Source: Diabrotica undecimpunctata (taxonomy: Eukaryota; Arthropoda; Insecta; Coleoptera; Chrysomelidae). From it: a DNA stretch of 64,000 bases. The stretch is taken from NCBI RefSeq assembly GCF_040954645.1, contig NC_092809.1, forward strand, positions 132,359,914-132,423,913, in the 5' to 3' direction. A program made the translations under genes and the position numbers. Shown piece after piece: positions 53,101-64,000 of this stretch. How positions within the stretch are numbered: the first letter of the stretch is position 1; each line of letters starts with the position of its first letter. The notes below the pieces were generated by a model. It was not told the origin of the DNA. It worked only from the letters and a program-made list of their open reading frames with translations, and did not search any database.

Positions 53101-54715
53101 CGCTACTCATTTCTGTTCATCTTTGTTCTTGAAGATTTATTGTTTCATTAAATGATTCAAATAAAACTGATTGATGCACTTCAGATGGCAGAGGTCGTAA
53201 CATATCATAGTTCAATTATACCAGAAACAGATTTTACAATTTTTCAATACAAACATTGGGATCACACAAATATATGGGTTGTTAATTCAATGACAACTGG
53301 GATAAGGTGCGAGAAGTTCGTTTAAGACCAGGTCAGAGCATTATTTAATACAATATAACAATTAACAGTTTTTTGTAGCCAACTTTCACAAAAACACTTG
53401 ACGAGAGCATGGCACTTGAAGAAGAAAATGTTATTGAACTGATCTACCTGGTTGATACTTACCCAATTGTCAATAAGTCTATACATAATCAAGCGAATAT
53501 GTCATCATTGTCTAAATATAAGTAAAGTTAAATATGATTTAGTACTCTGCCACTTTGTGATACTGAAAATTTCTAGGGTTATCATCATTTGTTCATTCCA
53601 ATAAACTTTCCTCAATTAAAACATTGCACATGAAGCCTGTGACCCATATCCAGGATATTGTATATAAAAAATGCTACTTTTAATCATATAGCAAATAATT
53701 TATTAAAATGGTGGCCCCTTTATTTATGAAACAATTTAAATTACATATTATCTGCAGTTTTTGATGAAAAATACTGACTTTCTAATAATTTTATTAGTTA
53801 AAAATATAAAAAAACAAAAAGAAAATTGTCAAAATATACTTTAATGTTTTTCTTGTGTTTGACATAAAATTTGAGAAGCCTCTGTTAATGGTAATTAAAA
53901 ATTGATTATTAAAAACAAAGTTTTATCGAATAAAATAATCTCAAAATGTTGGATAATACTTTTTGATACAGTCTTTTTGAGATAAACTAAAATTGAGTAC
54001 AATGTCCATGTTGCTGCCTACATAAATTCCTTAAGGTAGTAAATATTTCACACTGAGGTATATGAACATTTTTGCTTCAATTATGATCATACCAAAATGG
54101 TAATGAATCATTTAAATACTATTAAATTTTATTTAAGATAAAAATACAAAAGAATCCAACATTAAATATCTAAAGCGTAAGTTCTAGTACATCCACTTGA
54201 TTCCTATCCGAGATTGCGAATCACCTATGTGCACTAACATTTTTAAACTGCAATTGACATCTCCCAACTGCCAGGTGCTGTTTAAAAATGAATATTCTGA
54301 TGTTCAAACTGCGACAATACCAATTTTGAATTGATAAATATATAATAAGTTAACGAAAACATTTTTTTATAAATAACTGTAAAAATATGCACTTGTATAG
54401 TCTGACAGTTGGTAAGAAGGAATTCGTTCAAAAGTTATAGTGCTCATTTTTGATATAAGTTGATCGGTCGTCCGCAAATCGGCCGGGACAAATTGGTTAT
54501 TCCATTCATTCATTCGCATTCATTTGGGAGAGACAAAACAGTTACAGAATATATTGTTACAGCTAGTAATAATAATAATAATACAGTATGTACTAGGATG
54601 GTTGGGGCAAGTTGTTTGTCTACTTGCCCCGTCCCCCTTTCACAATGTCTGGGCAATGCCCCGCACTACACAGCACTCAACAGTTCGATATATTGCCTCA
54701 TGTGACATTTGCAAG
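50170..54715. other. Long AT-rich stretch with no gene; may include 14-3-3 epsilon 3' UTR
   Basis: No transposase, RT or host protein was recognised in 4.5 kb. Its position directly downstream of the last 14-3-3 epsilon codon makes a long 3' UTR plausible for the part nearest 54715, but no poly(A) site was assigned. A mariner-like terminal sequence (TACAGGATGTAACA inverted) lies at ~52310-52325 and a short (AAT)n at ~54570-54585. Confidence 0.4.
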
Positions 54716-57700
54716 TTATGATACATCTTGGTCTTCTACATCTTGTAATTGCTCTTTGTTTACATCTTCAGCTGAAACAAAATAAGTTTATGTCATTGAA
54801 AATGTTTTAAAACAACTGAATCGTTATAATATGATCAAAATACAACAGGGACATAAAACATTACAACATAAGTTAATCGGATTAGGAGTTGCATTAAACA
54901 CGGATGAAACAGAAGAACCAGAAATCCAAAGAAGAATAGTACAGGGAAACAAAGCTTATTTTTCACTCAATCATGTGTTCCGCTCCAAAAACACACACTG
55001 GTGATCGAAAATCAGGCTCTACAAAACTATTACCAGACCAATAGTATGTTACACATGCGAGACATGGGTGATGACAAGAGACAAAAAGAAAACTGGAAGT
55101 CTTCGAAAGAAAAGTCCTCAGAAAGATATTTGGACCTATTAACGAAAACGGAATATGGAGATCCAGGTATAATCATGAACTCTAAAAACTGTTCAAAGAG
55201 ACACCGATCTCAGAATTCGTTAAACTTCAGAGACTTCGCTGGGCTGATCATGTAGTAAGAATGGAGACAAAAAGACTGCTGAAAAGAGCCCTAGATAGTA
55301 AAATGCAGGGCGCAAGACCAAAAGCAAGGCCACGGAAAAGATGGGAGGATGAAGTGGCCGTGGGCGCGCAAAATTTGCTAGACGTGAGAACCTGGAGAAG
55401 ATCGGCGCGGGACCGACAAGGTTGGAGGCATAGTTCGGAGGAGGCCAAGGCCCGATTTGGGCTGTAGCGCCATTGGAGAGAGAAAGAGATAAGTTAATCA
55501 TTCGCTTCATTTCATTTTGTATATATTGGAAAAATGAATATGAAGAAAAATAGTTCAAGTTGGATATAGTTAGCCAGAATTTAGGTTAGATAGGTTCCCT
55601 AAGATATTTTTAAGAAAGTTGTTTATAACTACTACACTCAGGTGGAAAAGTAAATGCAACAGGTTAATATTTTGCAAAATTTGTGGTATATATTTTCATT
55701 TTATTTTAATTGCACGTACAATTAAATACTTGCATTTTAGTCGTAAAGGGTTAATTAAACAGTTGTATAACCGTTATTTTCAAGCACTCCGAGGAATAAT
55801 TCCACAATCAAGTTCTTTCAAAATAACCATTTTCATTAATTATTACATAATATTATAATTATTATTTTCCTACATTTTGTTTTTTGTTTCAGGTCTCCAT
55901 TTGTTTCATTTTTAGGAGAAAAATAATGAACTTGTCAAAAACAGTTTGTTAAATGTTTTTTATTGACGAGGCAGCTTTTCTTGTTTCCCAAATGTCAGTT
56001 TGATAGTGATCCTATTTACGAAAGACCCACTACCAACACTATCATTTAAGTGTAGAAAACTGCTCAAAAGCAGTTACTGTTGTTGAAGATGGTCATAGTT
56101 ATGAACATGTTGCAAGAATTTTTCATGTTCATCGCTTTACCATCAAAAGGATATTCGAATGTTTTCAAAAAACTGGTGAAAATAAGCGTAAGGCATGTGG
56201 TGCAGAAAACACAAAACTACTGCTATTGATGACAGATTTCTTCACATTACAACTTTGGGAGATTGTCATTTAATATCAATTAAGCAAAGAAATCAACTTC
56301 AAGAAGTCGGAGGTTGAAGGAGTATGGTTTAAAAGCTGACAAACCAGCAAATTAATACCACCCGAAAAAATTATAATTACCAAATATAGCCAAACAATTT
56401 TGTGACTTTTGGAATAGCCTCAGCCCCAGGCCCTTATGGGCCTAATCCATATGATAGGAGCGATATAATGGGCCTGCCTTAGGAGATCGTATAAGTATTT
56501 GAAGGGCTCACAAATGAACTCTGCCCGGATCTACCATAACCATAAGGTTTTCCCTTTAAAACTCTTTTGACTGTAGGAAATAAAAGTATCTGACAGGGCA
56601 AAATGGAAAAACATTTTTAAGCAGGCCAAGACTCACAAAGGGTTGTAGCACCATTAGAAGAAGAAGAAGACATACATCAAATAACTAAGATACAAATCTA
56701 AAGACCATAATCTGATTGATAATAAGCAATATGAAATATATAATGTATATAAAAAGAAACACCTTTATCTCAGTATGTCTGCCTACAGCATCTTCAATGG
56801 ACAGGCCATGTATTTAGGACAGAAGATAAAAGAAAACAGACTTCCAAAAAAAAAAAAAAAACATTTGAATGCAAGAATCCAGGTGAAGAGACCTATTAGA
56901 AGACAGAGAAAGAGATCAGAGGATGATGTGGATGAGGACGCAAGAAATCATAGTATACAGACCATAACGAATGGAGAAGTTTGCTGAATGAGGCAATGGC
57001 TTGAATTGGGCTGTAGAGCCATAGGATGGATAGTCATTTAGATTGACATTTGAATACTATCCAAAGTGGATTTAGCTTTAAATTATTTACATAAATTTTT
57101 AGGTGTATAAAAATGATTATTTAATTACTTTATTTAAGGAAATTCAGAGATTATAGAAATACTTACCATCTAATTGCATATCACTGGTCCAGAGAGTTAG
57201 ATTGTCCCTCAAAAGCTGCATTATTAACGTACTATCCTTGTAACTTTCCTCGGAAAGGGTGTCCAACTCGGCGATTGCGTCATCGAAAGCAGCTTTGGCC
57301 AAACGACATGCTCGGTCTGGACTGTTCAGAATCTCGTAATAGAAGACAGAAAAGTTGAGCGCAAGACCCAGTCTGATGGGATGTGTTGGTGCTAACTCTG
57401 TCATGGCGATGTCGCTGGCCGATTTATAAGCAACTAGAGAATGTTCGGCAGCGTCCTTGCGATCGTTTCCAGTTGCAAATTCGGCCAAGTATCTGTGGTA
57501 ATCACCCTGTAATTAAATATTTAATATTACATATAAAAATCATAATATCTTGTTCCTTTAATTTAACTTTATAAAATCAAACTAATTCCTAAAATGCTTC
57601 ATACCAACCTTCATTTTATAATAGAAGACCTTGGATTCTCCCGAAGAGGCGGCAGGTATCAAATGTTTGTCTAGTACTCCAAGAATATCTGAGCAAATAT

Positions 57701-57919
57701 CTCTAAGTTCTTTTTCTACTTGTGAACGATACTGGCGGATCATTTCTAGCTTATCATCAGTTCCTTTTGATTCTTCTTTCTGTTCTATGGAGGAAATTAT
57801 ACGCCACGACGCTCTCCTTGCACCAATGACATTTTTATAAGCTACAGAGAGGAGATTCCTTTCTTCTACAGTCAGTTCCAAGTCCAGCTTCGCTACCTTC
57901 TTCATGGCTTCCACCATTT
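54716..57919 (-). CDS. 14-3-3epsilon: 14-3-3 epsilon, three 3' coding exons (partial gene)
   Basis: 14-3-3 epsilon is a dimeric adaptor binding phospho-Ser/Thr motifs in Ras/Raf, insulin/FOXO and cell-cycle signalling. The exons are 57919-57609, 57506-57167 and 54771-54716, with GT/AG sites and matching phases. The first begins (E)[12 protein letters not shown] and holds signature 1, [20 protein letters not shown]. The second begins [13 protein letters not shown] and carries [17 protein letters not shown] and signature 2 ([18 protein letters not shown]). The last 18 codons give [18 protein letters not shown], the insect-type acidic tail. The three exons give ~235 aa. About 22 N-terminal residues, with the start codon, must lie in a first exon not seen up to 64000. 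The 2.4 kb last intron is full of element fragments. Confidence 0.96.
54870..55480 (+). pseudogene. RTE-like element C-terminal fragment in the last 14-3-3 epsilon intron
   Basis: The + strand reads [17 protein letters not shown], then [14 protein letters not shown] across frame changes, [14 protein letters not shown], and an open end [15 protein letters not shown] ... E-E-A-K-A-R-F-G-L (55261-55467). It is the same family as 13805-16960, which the Tc1 element interrupts, and serves as its uninterrupted reference. It is antisense to the host gene. Confidence 0.82.
56050..56390 (+). pseudogene. Tc1-like transposase N-terminal fragment
   Basis: The + strand reads [20 protein letters not shown], a helix-turn-helix, then [13 protein letters not shown]. 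After frame changes come D-R-F-L-H-I-T-T-L and [10 protein letters not shown]. There is no catalytic domain. It lies in the last 14-3-3 epsilon intron. Confidence 0.65.
56560..57035 (+). pseudogene. Two non-LTR 3' ends in the last 14-3-3 epsilon intron
   Basis: At 56560-56670 [18 protein letters not shown] ends in an (AGA)n tail. At 56780-57035 another C-terminus reads [27 protein letters not shown] and, after breaks, [11 protein letters not shown]. Both are 5'-truncated tails of RTE-like elements. Confidence 0.65.
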
Positions 57920-60046
57920 CTGGAACAAAATAATACAATAGTTACGTTTCAGTGTTATTTCGGGTCTTTCAACAGTGTATAAAAAATTTCACAAATTATT
58001 GTCAAAAAGAAATAATAGGAAAAAATCGGAAATCACCAAGAGGACACCAATAGTACCTAGTACAACTTAACCAATTAAGACCAATTTTACCTTGTACAAC
58101 AAAAAATTATCTATATAGTACAACTTTAACTACATTTTTTTTTATTTATTTAGTGTATGGAATAAATATAACAATTGTTGTAAAACATAAGTACAGTATT
58201 TAAAATACAAACATAAGCTTAGTGTCAGCATATGCACCCCAGTTAGTACCACATAGATTCTGAATAAGGTTATTTCTAGTAACTACTTATTTTTTGTGCA
58301 GTTATTTGTAATGCTTTTTAAACAACAGAGTCCTGTCTATGGTAAATCCCAGATATTTTGGGTAGGGTTGGTAGGATAGTGCTACGTTCCTCATTTTGAC
58401 CTCTAATTCTTGGTTTGCCTTTTGGTCAGTAGCAGTCATAAAAGAAGAAAAGTTTAGTACTTAGATGACACTTGAATGAATCAAGACCATGCTGTCTTAA
58501 AGGCGTGACAAAAACAAGAAATGGCTCATGAAAGGAGCCTAACTGTACATTAAATCCCCCTTCTCACTATTAAGTCTAGGTGGACTCAAATAAAAAACTA
58601 AGTGTGAAAAAAAATGCCACTATGCAGTGACCAGACTGCTAGCTACTGCGATAGAAAATGTAACTTTTACGTTATGGTTAGATACACTCTAAAATAAGCC
58701 AATGTTTACTAAATAGCTAAATAGTTGATCATCATCTAATGAGTTTTTTGTACACGATAATTAATATTATATCTTCCTCCAGATGCAGATTTACTTCATA
58801 ATATTGCTTTCATATCAAAATAGATATGTCTACATGCATTTTAAATATGAAAAAACCTTTCACTATCTTTTTTAACATTTAATTTTATTCTAGTATTCTT
58901 AATTCCTATTATAAAGATAAACATGCCCCATTTCACTTCAAAAGAGTGAGGCCTACATTTCTGAAAGTTAAAGGTAAGTATTGGTGGTTATATCTCTCTA
59001 TCGTTAAAGTGAAGTGGACATACAGTTGTTATTTTCAACTTGTCAGTCATAATAACAAAGATGTACGAAAACTTGTCATGAATGACTTTTACAAACAAAA
59101 TATCGTAATTGTAGATTATTTCAATGTTATTGAATATATCTTATTGATACTTACAATAGAAGATCATAAAATAACATTCTGAGAACTTACTGCCTAAAAT
59201 TTTGAAACTATACTAGATTTGAAAATATTTTTTACAAACATTTCAAAACAATTTACACCTTTTTCTAATTGTGTCACGGAAAATCATTAGTATAAACAAA
59301 TCAATTAACACATTATTGATGTTTTGTGAATACATAATATATACATACAGTACTACAACTCGATTTAAAACACATTTATCTCACGAAATTAAATTTTATT
59401 TACTTATTAATAAATAAATTTAAACTTTTGCATATGCTGAAGATATCACTTACTTCATTCATGAGGACATCATAACAAGGATCAAGAAGATTAAAAGAAC
59501 TAAACAGCAGTTGCTGAATGAATGGAACTACATATAAACTGTCTACCCACACAATGGCTGGGAATGTTGATGCAGATTTCATTATTTATGATTAGAATTT
59601 CAAAGCTGGAAGAAACTGCAGATATCTCAAAAATCAGGATTTAAACTTTACAGGATGCTGGTAGTTCATGTTATCAAATATGAAACAGTAGCATTGTCTC
59701 TACAAATCAGATGAATTCAACTAGGTTGTGCTTATGATCTATCTGATGAATTCAACAAAGAATTTGTGATCAAGACCTCCACCCAGTCTTAGTTCTCATA
59801 AGGAGTGTTCCCACATACATAATGCCATTTATCAAAGTCTAACTTAATGTGGTAAAATCCTTACTACAGAGCAGTTGTAATAACTTTCTGCCTGTTGAAT
59901 CTATAAAGTCATCTATGAAAAAATTCAGTCTCCTCTAAATGTTAGGGGCACTCTTCAAACAGCTGCATGCAACACTAAGCCCAGTTTCATTGAATGCAAT
60001 AACATGGCAGCTTTTCCTTCCTAGCGCAATTTCCATTAAACTTATA
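57920..60046. other. No gene recognised (14-3-3 epsilon upstream intron)
   Basis: AT-rich intronic sequence. Short direct repeats of 'agtacaactt' occur at 58060-58130. No first 14-3-3 epsilon exon (an E-R-E-x-N-V-Y-K-A-K-L-A-type sequence) was found. Confidence 0.45.
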
Positions 60047-60857
60047 GCCGTATGACACTATGCATTTTCTTGTATCGTTTCTTGCAGATACATTTGTGCT
60101 CTGTATGACACTATGCAAGTTCTTTTACCGGAAATTGTATGTGATTCGGCACATGATTGGTCGAAATTTTGACACATACAATTATATAAAAATAGAACTG
60201 CAGTACCTGACAACCCCAAGCCAGATACTACTGATTATTTTTTTAAATATTGTGGTTCAAAGATGAAAGAAATAAAATGTCCCAATATTAAAACTAAATT
60301 GGAAACCACAATTTTTGAAGATATTCAACAGGATGTAATGGAAGACAGAAAATAATAAATAATTTGGTTGTAATAATTTCTTTGTATTTTTTAAAAAAAT
60401 ATGTGTTTGAATGGCATGCTCTTGAAATTCTACTCTCTTATTTGGAGATATAAAATAATCTTTAAACCCATGATGAATTTTTAAAGCGGTTATTTATTGT
60501 TTTTAGTAATACATCTCCTCCTACTTTCAGTAGTTCCGATGCTATTTGATCCAATCCCTGTGATTTGTTTTTTAATTTGGCTACTGCTGTTCTAATCTTG
60601 GTTATTGTTGGTGGGCACTTTTCTCTGATGTCTGCTTGGTCTGTATATCAAAGTTCTCCTCCAGCCGCCATTATGACAGAAGTTTTACGTTTTTGCACAC
60701 AAATTGGCGCATTTCTTGTACAAGAAACTGCAGCAGACACAAATTCTTGTATCATTTCTGATATAAGAACTATACGCTTGTATGACACTGTCCATTTTTT
60801 TGTTATATTAGAAACGATATAAGAAATGATACAAGAAAATGCATAGTGTCATACGGC
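60047..60857. mobile_element. MITE-like element with 37 bp TIRs
   Basis: 60047-60083 and 60821-60857 are inverted copies with one mismatch in 37, starting GCCGTATGACACTATG. Second, weaker copies of TGTATGACACT lie just inside each end (60102, 60779). The interior contains an RT scrap on the - strand, so it is either composite or carries captured retroelement sequence. No clear target duplication. Confidence 0.75.
60465..60640 (-). pseudogene. Non-LTR RT scrap inside the MITE-like element
   Basis: The - strand reads R-T-A-V-A-K-L-K-N-K-S-Q-G-L-D-Q-I-A-S-E-L-L-K, the start of an RT domain ('lK..KspG.D.ipaELlK'). Confidence 0.65.
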
Positions 60858-61104
60858 CTTTACACATTTTAACAATAATCAAATATGAAATAATATGCAT
60901 AGGCAATATTAATGGCAAACTTTGAAGAATTTGTTATTCTAGTTATAAACACCAAACAAGCACTTATCATTTGTTTATTGGTTGTTATGCTTACAAATTA
61001 ATGATAAGCAATACATGACAAATTGAAACTAGCAAAGCATATTAAATTGTCTTTCAAACAGTGTATTTCTCTTTTTATCTGATTAGTATTTTCAGAAAAA
61101 AACA

Positions 61105-61215
61105 TAGTTCAGTCAAAAGTTAGGACAAACTGGAAGAATATTGCTCAGGATAGAGATCATTGGAAGAAGTTGGGAGAGTCCTATGTCCAAAAAATGGATG
61201 ATAAAAGGCAAAGAA
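61105..61215 (+). pseudogene. Non-LTR element C-terminal scrap
   Basis: The + strand reads V-R-T-N-W-K-N-I-A-Q-D-R-D-H-W-K-K-L-G-E, then S-Y-V-Q-K-M-D, the terminal block of the RTE-like family ('nW..iAqDR..Wr.lgeaYvqqW'). Confidence 0.65.
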
Positions 61216-61219
61216 GTTA

Positions 61220-62636
61220 AAAGTTTACAGTAGGCCTATGCACACAAATTTATATGATTAATGTTATAATGTATGTTTTTATAGTCAAGTATGCACTTTT
61301 CTTCTTAAGCATTCACCCTTTAGACATAAATCAAAACTTTAAATTTAAATTACATGTGGTTGATTGAATAACTTACAAGGGAAAAATGATAATTAGGAAC
61401 TAAAATTGCCCATTTAAGAAATTGCCCTAAAATTTGAAGATTTTGAACAAACTATGAGATTTAGGTACATTAGTCCATTTTTTAAAGGGTTTAAAAAAAT
61501 AACAAGTCAGAATTGTTAGACCAAAGGGTCATGGTGTACATAAAAACATTTTTTAATAATAAAAAAAAAAGATTTTAAGAAGCCAAAAAGGCACTAGAAA
61601 ATACCTTGTTATCAAAATCAAGGAACATGAATTACTGATATTATATTTGCGTTTTTATAATTTAGTATAGTTTTCTTCTTGCAAACTCAACTTATGAATC
61701 CATTTTTTTTTATTTCCATTTACATACTGAATTTAAAATAGAATTTACTAAGAAGTTACAATGGAAAATAAATTCATTTAATATCCAAAATGAAGTTTGT
61801 AAATAAACCAGGAGATTAAGGCACATAAGTCCCACAGAACATGCTTCTTACTAATTTCATTAATAAATGAAATTAGTCATCCAAAATCACGTGCTGCAAG
61901 AGGTGAAATGCAACCGAAATCACATGCCCATCAAGAATTCTATAGGAAATTTTGAAATCGATCATTGGTGGCACGTAAGAAAATATGTTTCCTTGCTAGC
62001 CACTTTACATTGTAACAATAGAATATTATATTTCTGCTCATAATATAAATAATACATTAGATATAGTTTATAAAAAAGTTTTCATTCACATTAATAATGT
62101 GTCAACTGAGCAGAAGTCGACTATATGCTGAAAGATGTAAAATACTCAAATAAGTATATTCTTTTTATTTTAGAAAGATATTAAATTATTTAGTCTATCA
62201 ATAGAAAGAATACTAGCAACCACAGATGCTTGTTTGGTCTGTATGTACATGTCTTCTAAAAACATACCAAAATGTGTTTATTTGAAAGTTATACATATAA
62301 TGATGCATGACTACTCCCTACAATTGCTTCTACATATTGCATTTACAGCAGTAAACAAAATTAAACGCAATTATCAAGATTAGAAGTTTATTTATGGGAA
62401 AAATTTAATTCTCTTGGGTGCCAAATAACCAACAAGTCTATTTAATAATGGAATTAATCAATATCCTGACTATATCAAAATGTATTTACATAGCAAAATA
62501 AAGAGACAACAGATGAATCAACAGCTGAATCAGCAGATTACTGCATCTACAAAGCAAAGCTAATACTTTCATTTTATAAGTGTCAATAAAAAACTAAACA
62601 TTCTGTCAAAGGAATAACTCAAATACAAAGTAAAAG
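61220..62636. other. No gene recognised
   Basis: AT-rich intronic or intergenic sequence upstream of the identified 14-3-3 epsilon exons. I see nothing assignable. Confidence 0.4.
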
Positions 62637-63480
62637 CAAAGAATATAGACGCTTATAGAAGAATTGTTCACTGTTATTTTTGAAAGTTAGCAAAAAGTGG
62701 GACATAGATAAAGAAAAGTGGGACGAGTGGAACGCACGTGTTGCACATGGTACCACTAAGGAGCGGTCATGTCAGCTGTGGCTCTACTATTGCTTCTAAA
62801 ATATGAAAGAGTGGGGCAATAAATGCAACTTTAGATATTTTTATATATAGATGCCGCGTGGTCGTAGAATAGGATTAAATTTTTGCGTTTTATAAAATTT
62901 TTTAGAGAAAATAATATTGTTTTAACTTTTAATTAATTAATCTTTTTAGAAAAATTATTATGATTCAAATTTTTAATTGAAATAATGTACAAATCTACAA
63001 ATAATATAATTAAAACTCTCTTTTTATAAACTATAAATAAAATTAATTAAAAGTCAATCACCGGGAGAGAAAGCTCAAAAAATTGTAAGGTGTTTTGATC
63101 AAAAAACAATTCCTGATCTTGTTAGTACGCTAGGATTGCTTTTTAACACATACACCAAAGAATTATTTTTTACAAATGGAGAATTCGAAATTGTGAAGTA
63201 TTATTCATTCATTCATATATGAATAAAAAAATCAGTTATGAAGATGATATTTTAGTAAATGTCATACATTTCTAGATAAAATTTGTTTAGGCGTAGATGC
63301 AAAGTTACCCGTTCGTACTCCTTTCCCACTTCCCCCTAACTACATATTTCATTATGAAATTTTCGCCACGGCGCCAGGCTTTGAGTTTATGCAGCCACCC
63401 TCAGGAGGAGCGTTTTGAAGTATAAACCGTAACCAAATCGCCCATTTGAACAATTCTTCTATAAGCGTCTATATTCTTTG
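62637..63480. mobile_element. MITE with perfect 34 bp TIRs and 7 bp target duplication
   Basis: 62637-62670 is the exact reverse complement of 63447-63480 and begins CAAAGAATATAGACG. GTAAAAG flanks both sides (62630-62636 and 63481-63487) as a direct repeat. The 844 bp interior has no transposase, so it is non-autonomous. The 7 bp duplication does not fit Tc1/mariner (TA) or Harbinger (TTA); a hAT-like origin would normally give 8 bp. Confidence 0.85.
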
Positions 63481-63789
63481 GTAAAAGTTTAACTTGCATG
63501 GTAAGAAACAGGAATGATTACACAGCCCAACAAAATAAAAAAATGTGGTCCTTGAGAAATAATGAATTTTAAATATTTTTGTTGTTCTAATTTCAAAAAT
63601 GACTTCTTTTTTGGATTCGATTGTATAATTTTAATTTCGCTCGAAAATATATACCTAATGGCACCTGGAAATCACCAGACGGCTTACAATAAATATGATA
63701 GATCAAGTTATTGTAGCCTAAGACACCAATCAAATATAAAATATGTCATGGCAAGCATTTTAAACATTTAAAAAAGGAAATAGGTTCTA

Positions 63790-64000
63790 AACATATACAA
63801 AATACAAACAAAAATAGAGAATACAAACATCAAATGAAAGAAGCAGCTGAAGAATTACTAGGCACGAAAGGTAAACAGAAGTATAAGAATGAATTACAGT
63901 TTTGACAAAGAATGTCATATTATAACAGAAAGAAAAAACAGAGCATATTTACTAATGCAACAGGAACACAAGACACAGAACCTGACAAGCAGAGAGAAAT
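63790..64000 (+). pseudogene. Non-LTR element linker fragment, running off the window
   Basis: The + strand reads Y-K-H-Q-M-K-E-A-A-E-E-L-L-G-T-K-G-K-Q-K, then a stop, then R-K-K-Q-S-I and similar. This resembles the basic linker between endonuclease and RT in RTE-like elements ('aA.e.lG...r.k..ewfd'). An RT may follow beyond 64000. Confidence 0.5.

Overview
The window is nuclear DNA of an insect. It is AT-rich and intron-containing, and most of it is transposable elements of mixed ages. Three host genes can be assigned. (1) GNL2/NOG2, a nucleolar circularly permuted GTPase of 60S ribosome assembly, + strand, exons at 7450-7659, 7968-8677 and 10847-11841. (2) The 3' part of a mohawk-type (MKX) TALE homeobox gene, - strand, exons 27154-26995 and 17965-17360. 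They are separated by a ~9 kb intron filled with retroelements. (3) The 3' three coding exons of 14-3-3 epsilon, - strand, 57919-57609, 57506-57167 and 54771-54716. Its C-terminal tail is of the insect type. A beetle is a plausible host given the element mix, but this is a guess.

Layout. 0-4 kb holds a decayed non-LTR reverse transcriptase (RT) interrupted by a ~720 bp insert, plus a broken PIF/Harbinger transposase with MADF-like fragments. 4-6.4 kb holds a P-element-like gene. Its N-terminal THAP exons are all open and carry an internal ~499 bp tandem duplication that created extra in-frame exons. Its catalytic part is decayed. 7.4-11.9 kb is GNL2, with a foldback repeat, a hAT remnant and a non-LTR remnant in intron 2. 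12-17 kb is an RTE-like non-LTR element interrupted by a partial Ty3/gypsy LTR-gag piece and by a complete 1.36 kb Tc1/mariner element.

17.3-27.2 kb is the mohawk exons and the intron between them. The intron contains at least six non-LTR fragments and a Penelope-like element (PLE) with inverted terminal repeats and hammerhead-like motifs. 28.3-36.4 kb is a run of back-to-back DNA transposons: a 3.35 kb element with a three-exon, nearly intact transposase; a 2.3 kb mariner-like element with ~505 bp terminal inverted repeats (TIRs); and a 2.2 kb giant palindrome. 36.8-40.6 kb is a second PLE family with a Tc1 fragment. 42.7-50.2 kb holds RTE, pogo, RTE, gypsy integrase and Jockey fragments. 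50.2-54.7 kb has no recognised gene and may include 14-3-3 epsilon 3' UTR. 54.7-57.9 kb is 14-3-3 epsilon, with non-LTR and Tc1 fragments in one intron. 58-64 kb holds two MITE-like elements and RT scraps.

The three host genes show no operon-like relationship. The elements do interact: they nest inside one another, sit in host introns, and repeatedly lie next to (AT)n tracts. Four points deserve most attention: the exon-duplicated THAP/P-type gene, the nearly intact three-exon transposase with symmetrical subterminal motifs, the 2.2 kb palindrome, and hammerhead-like motifs in the ends of two different PLE families. All calls come from reading the sequence; no database search was run.
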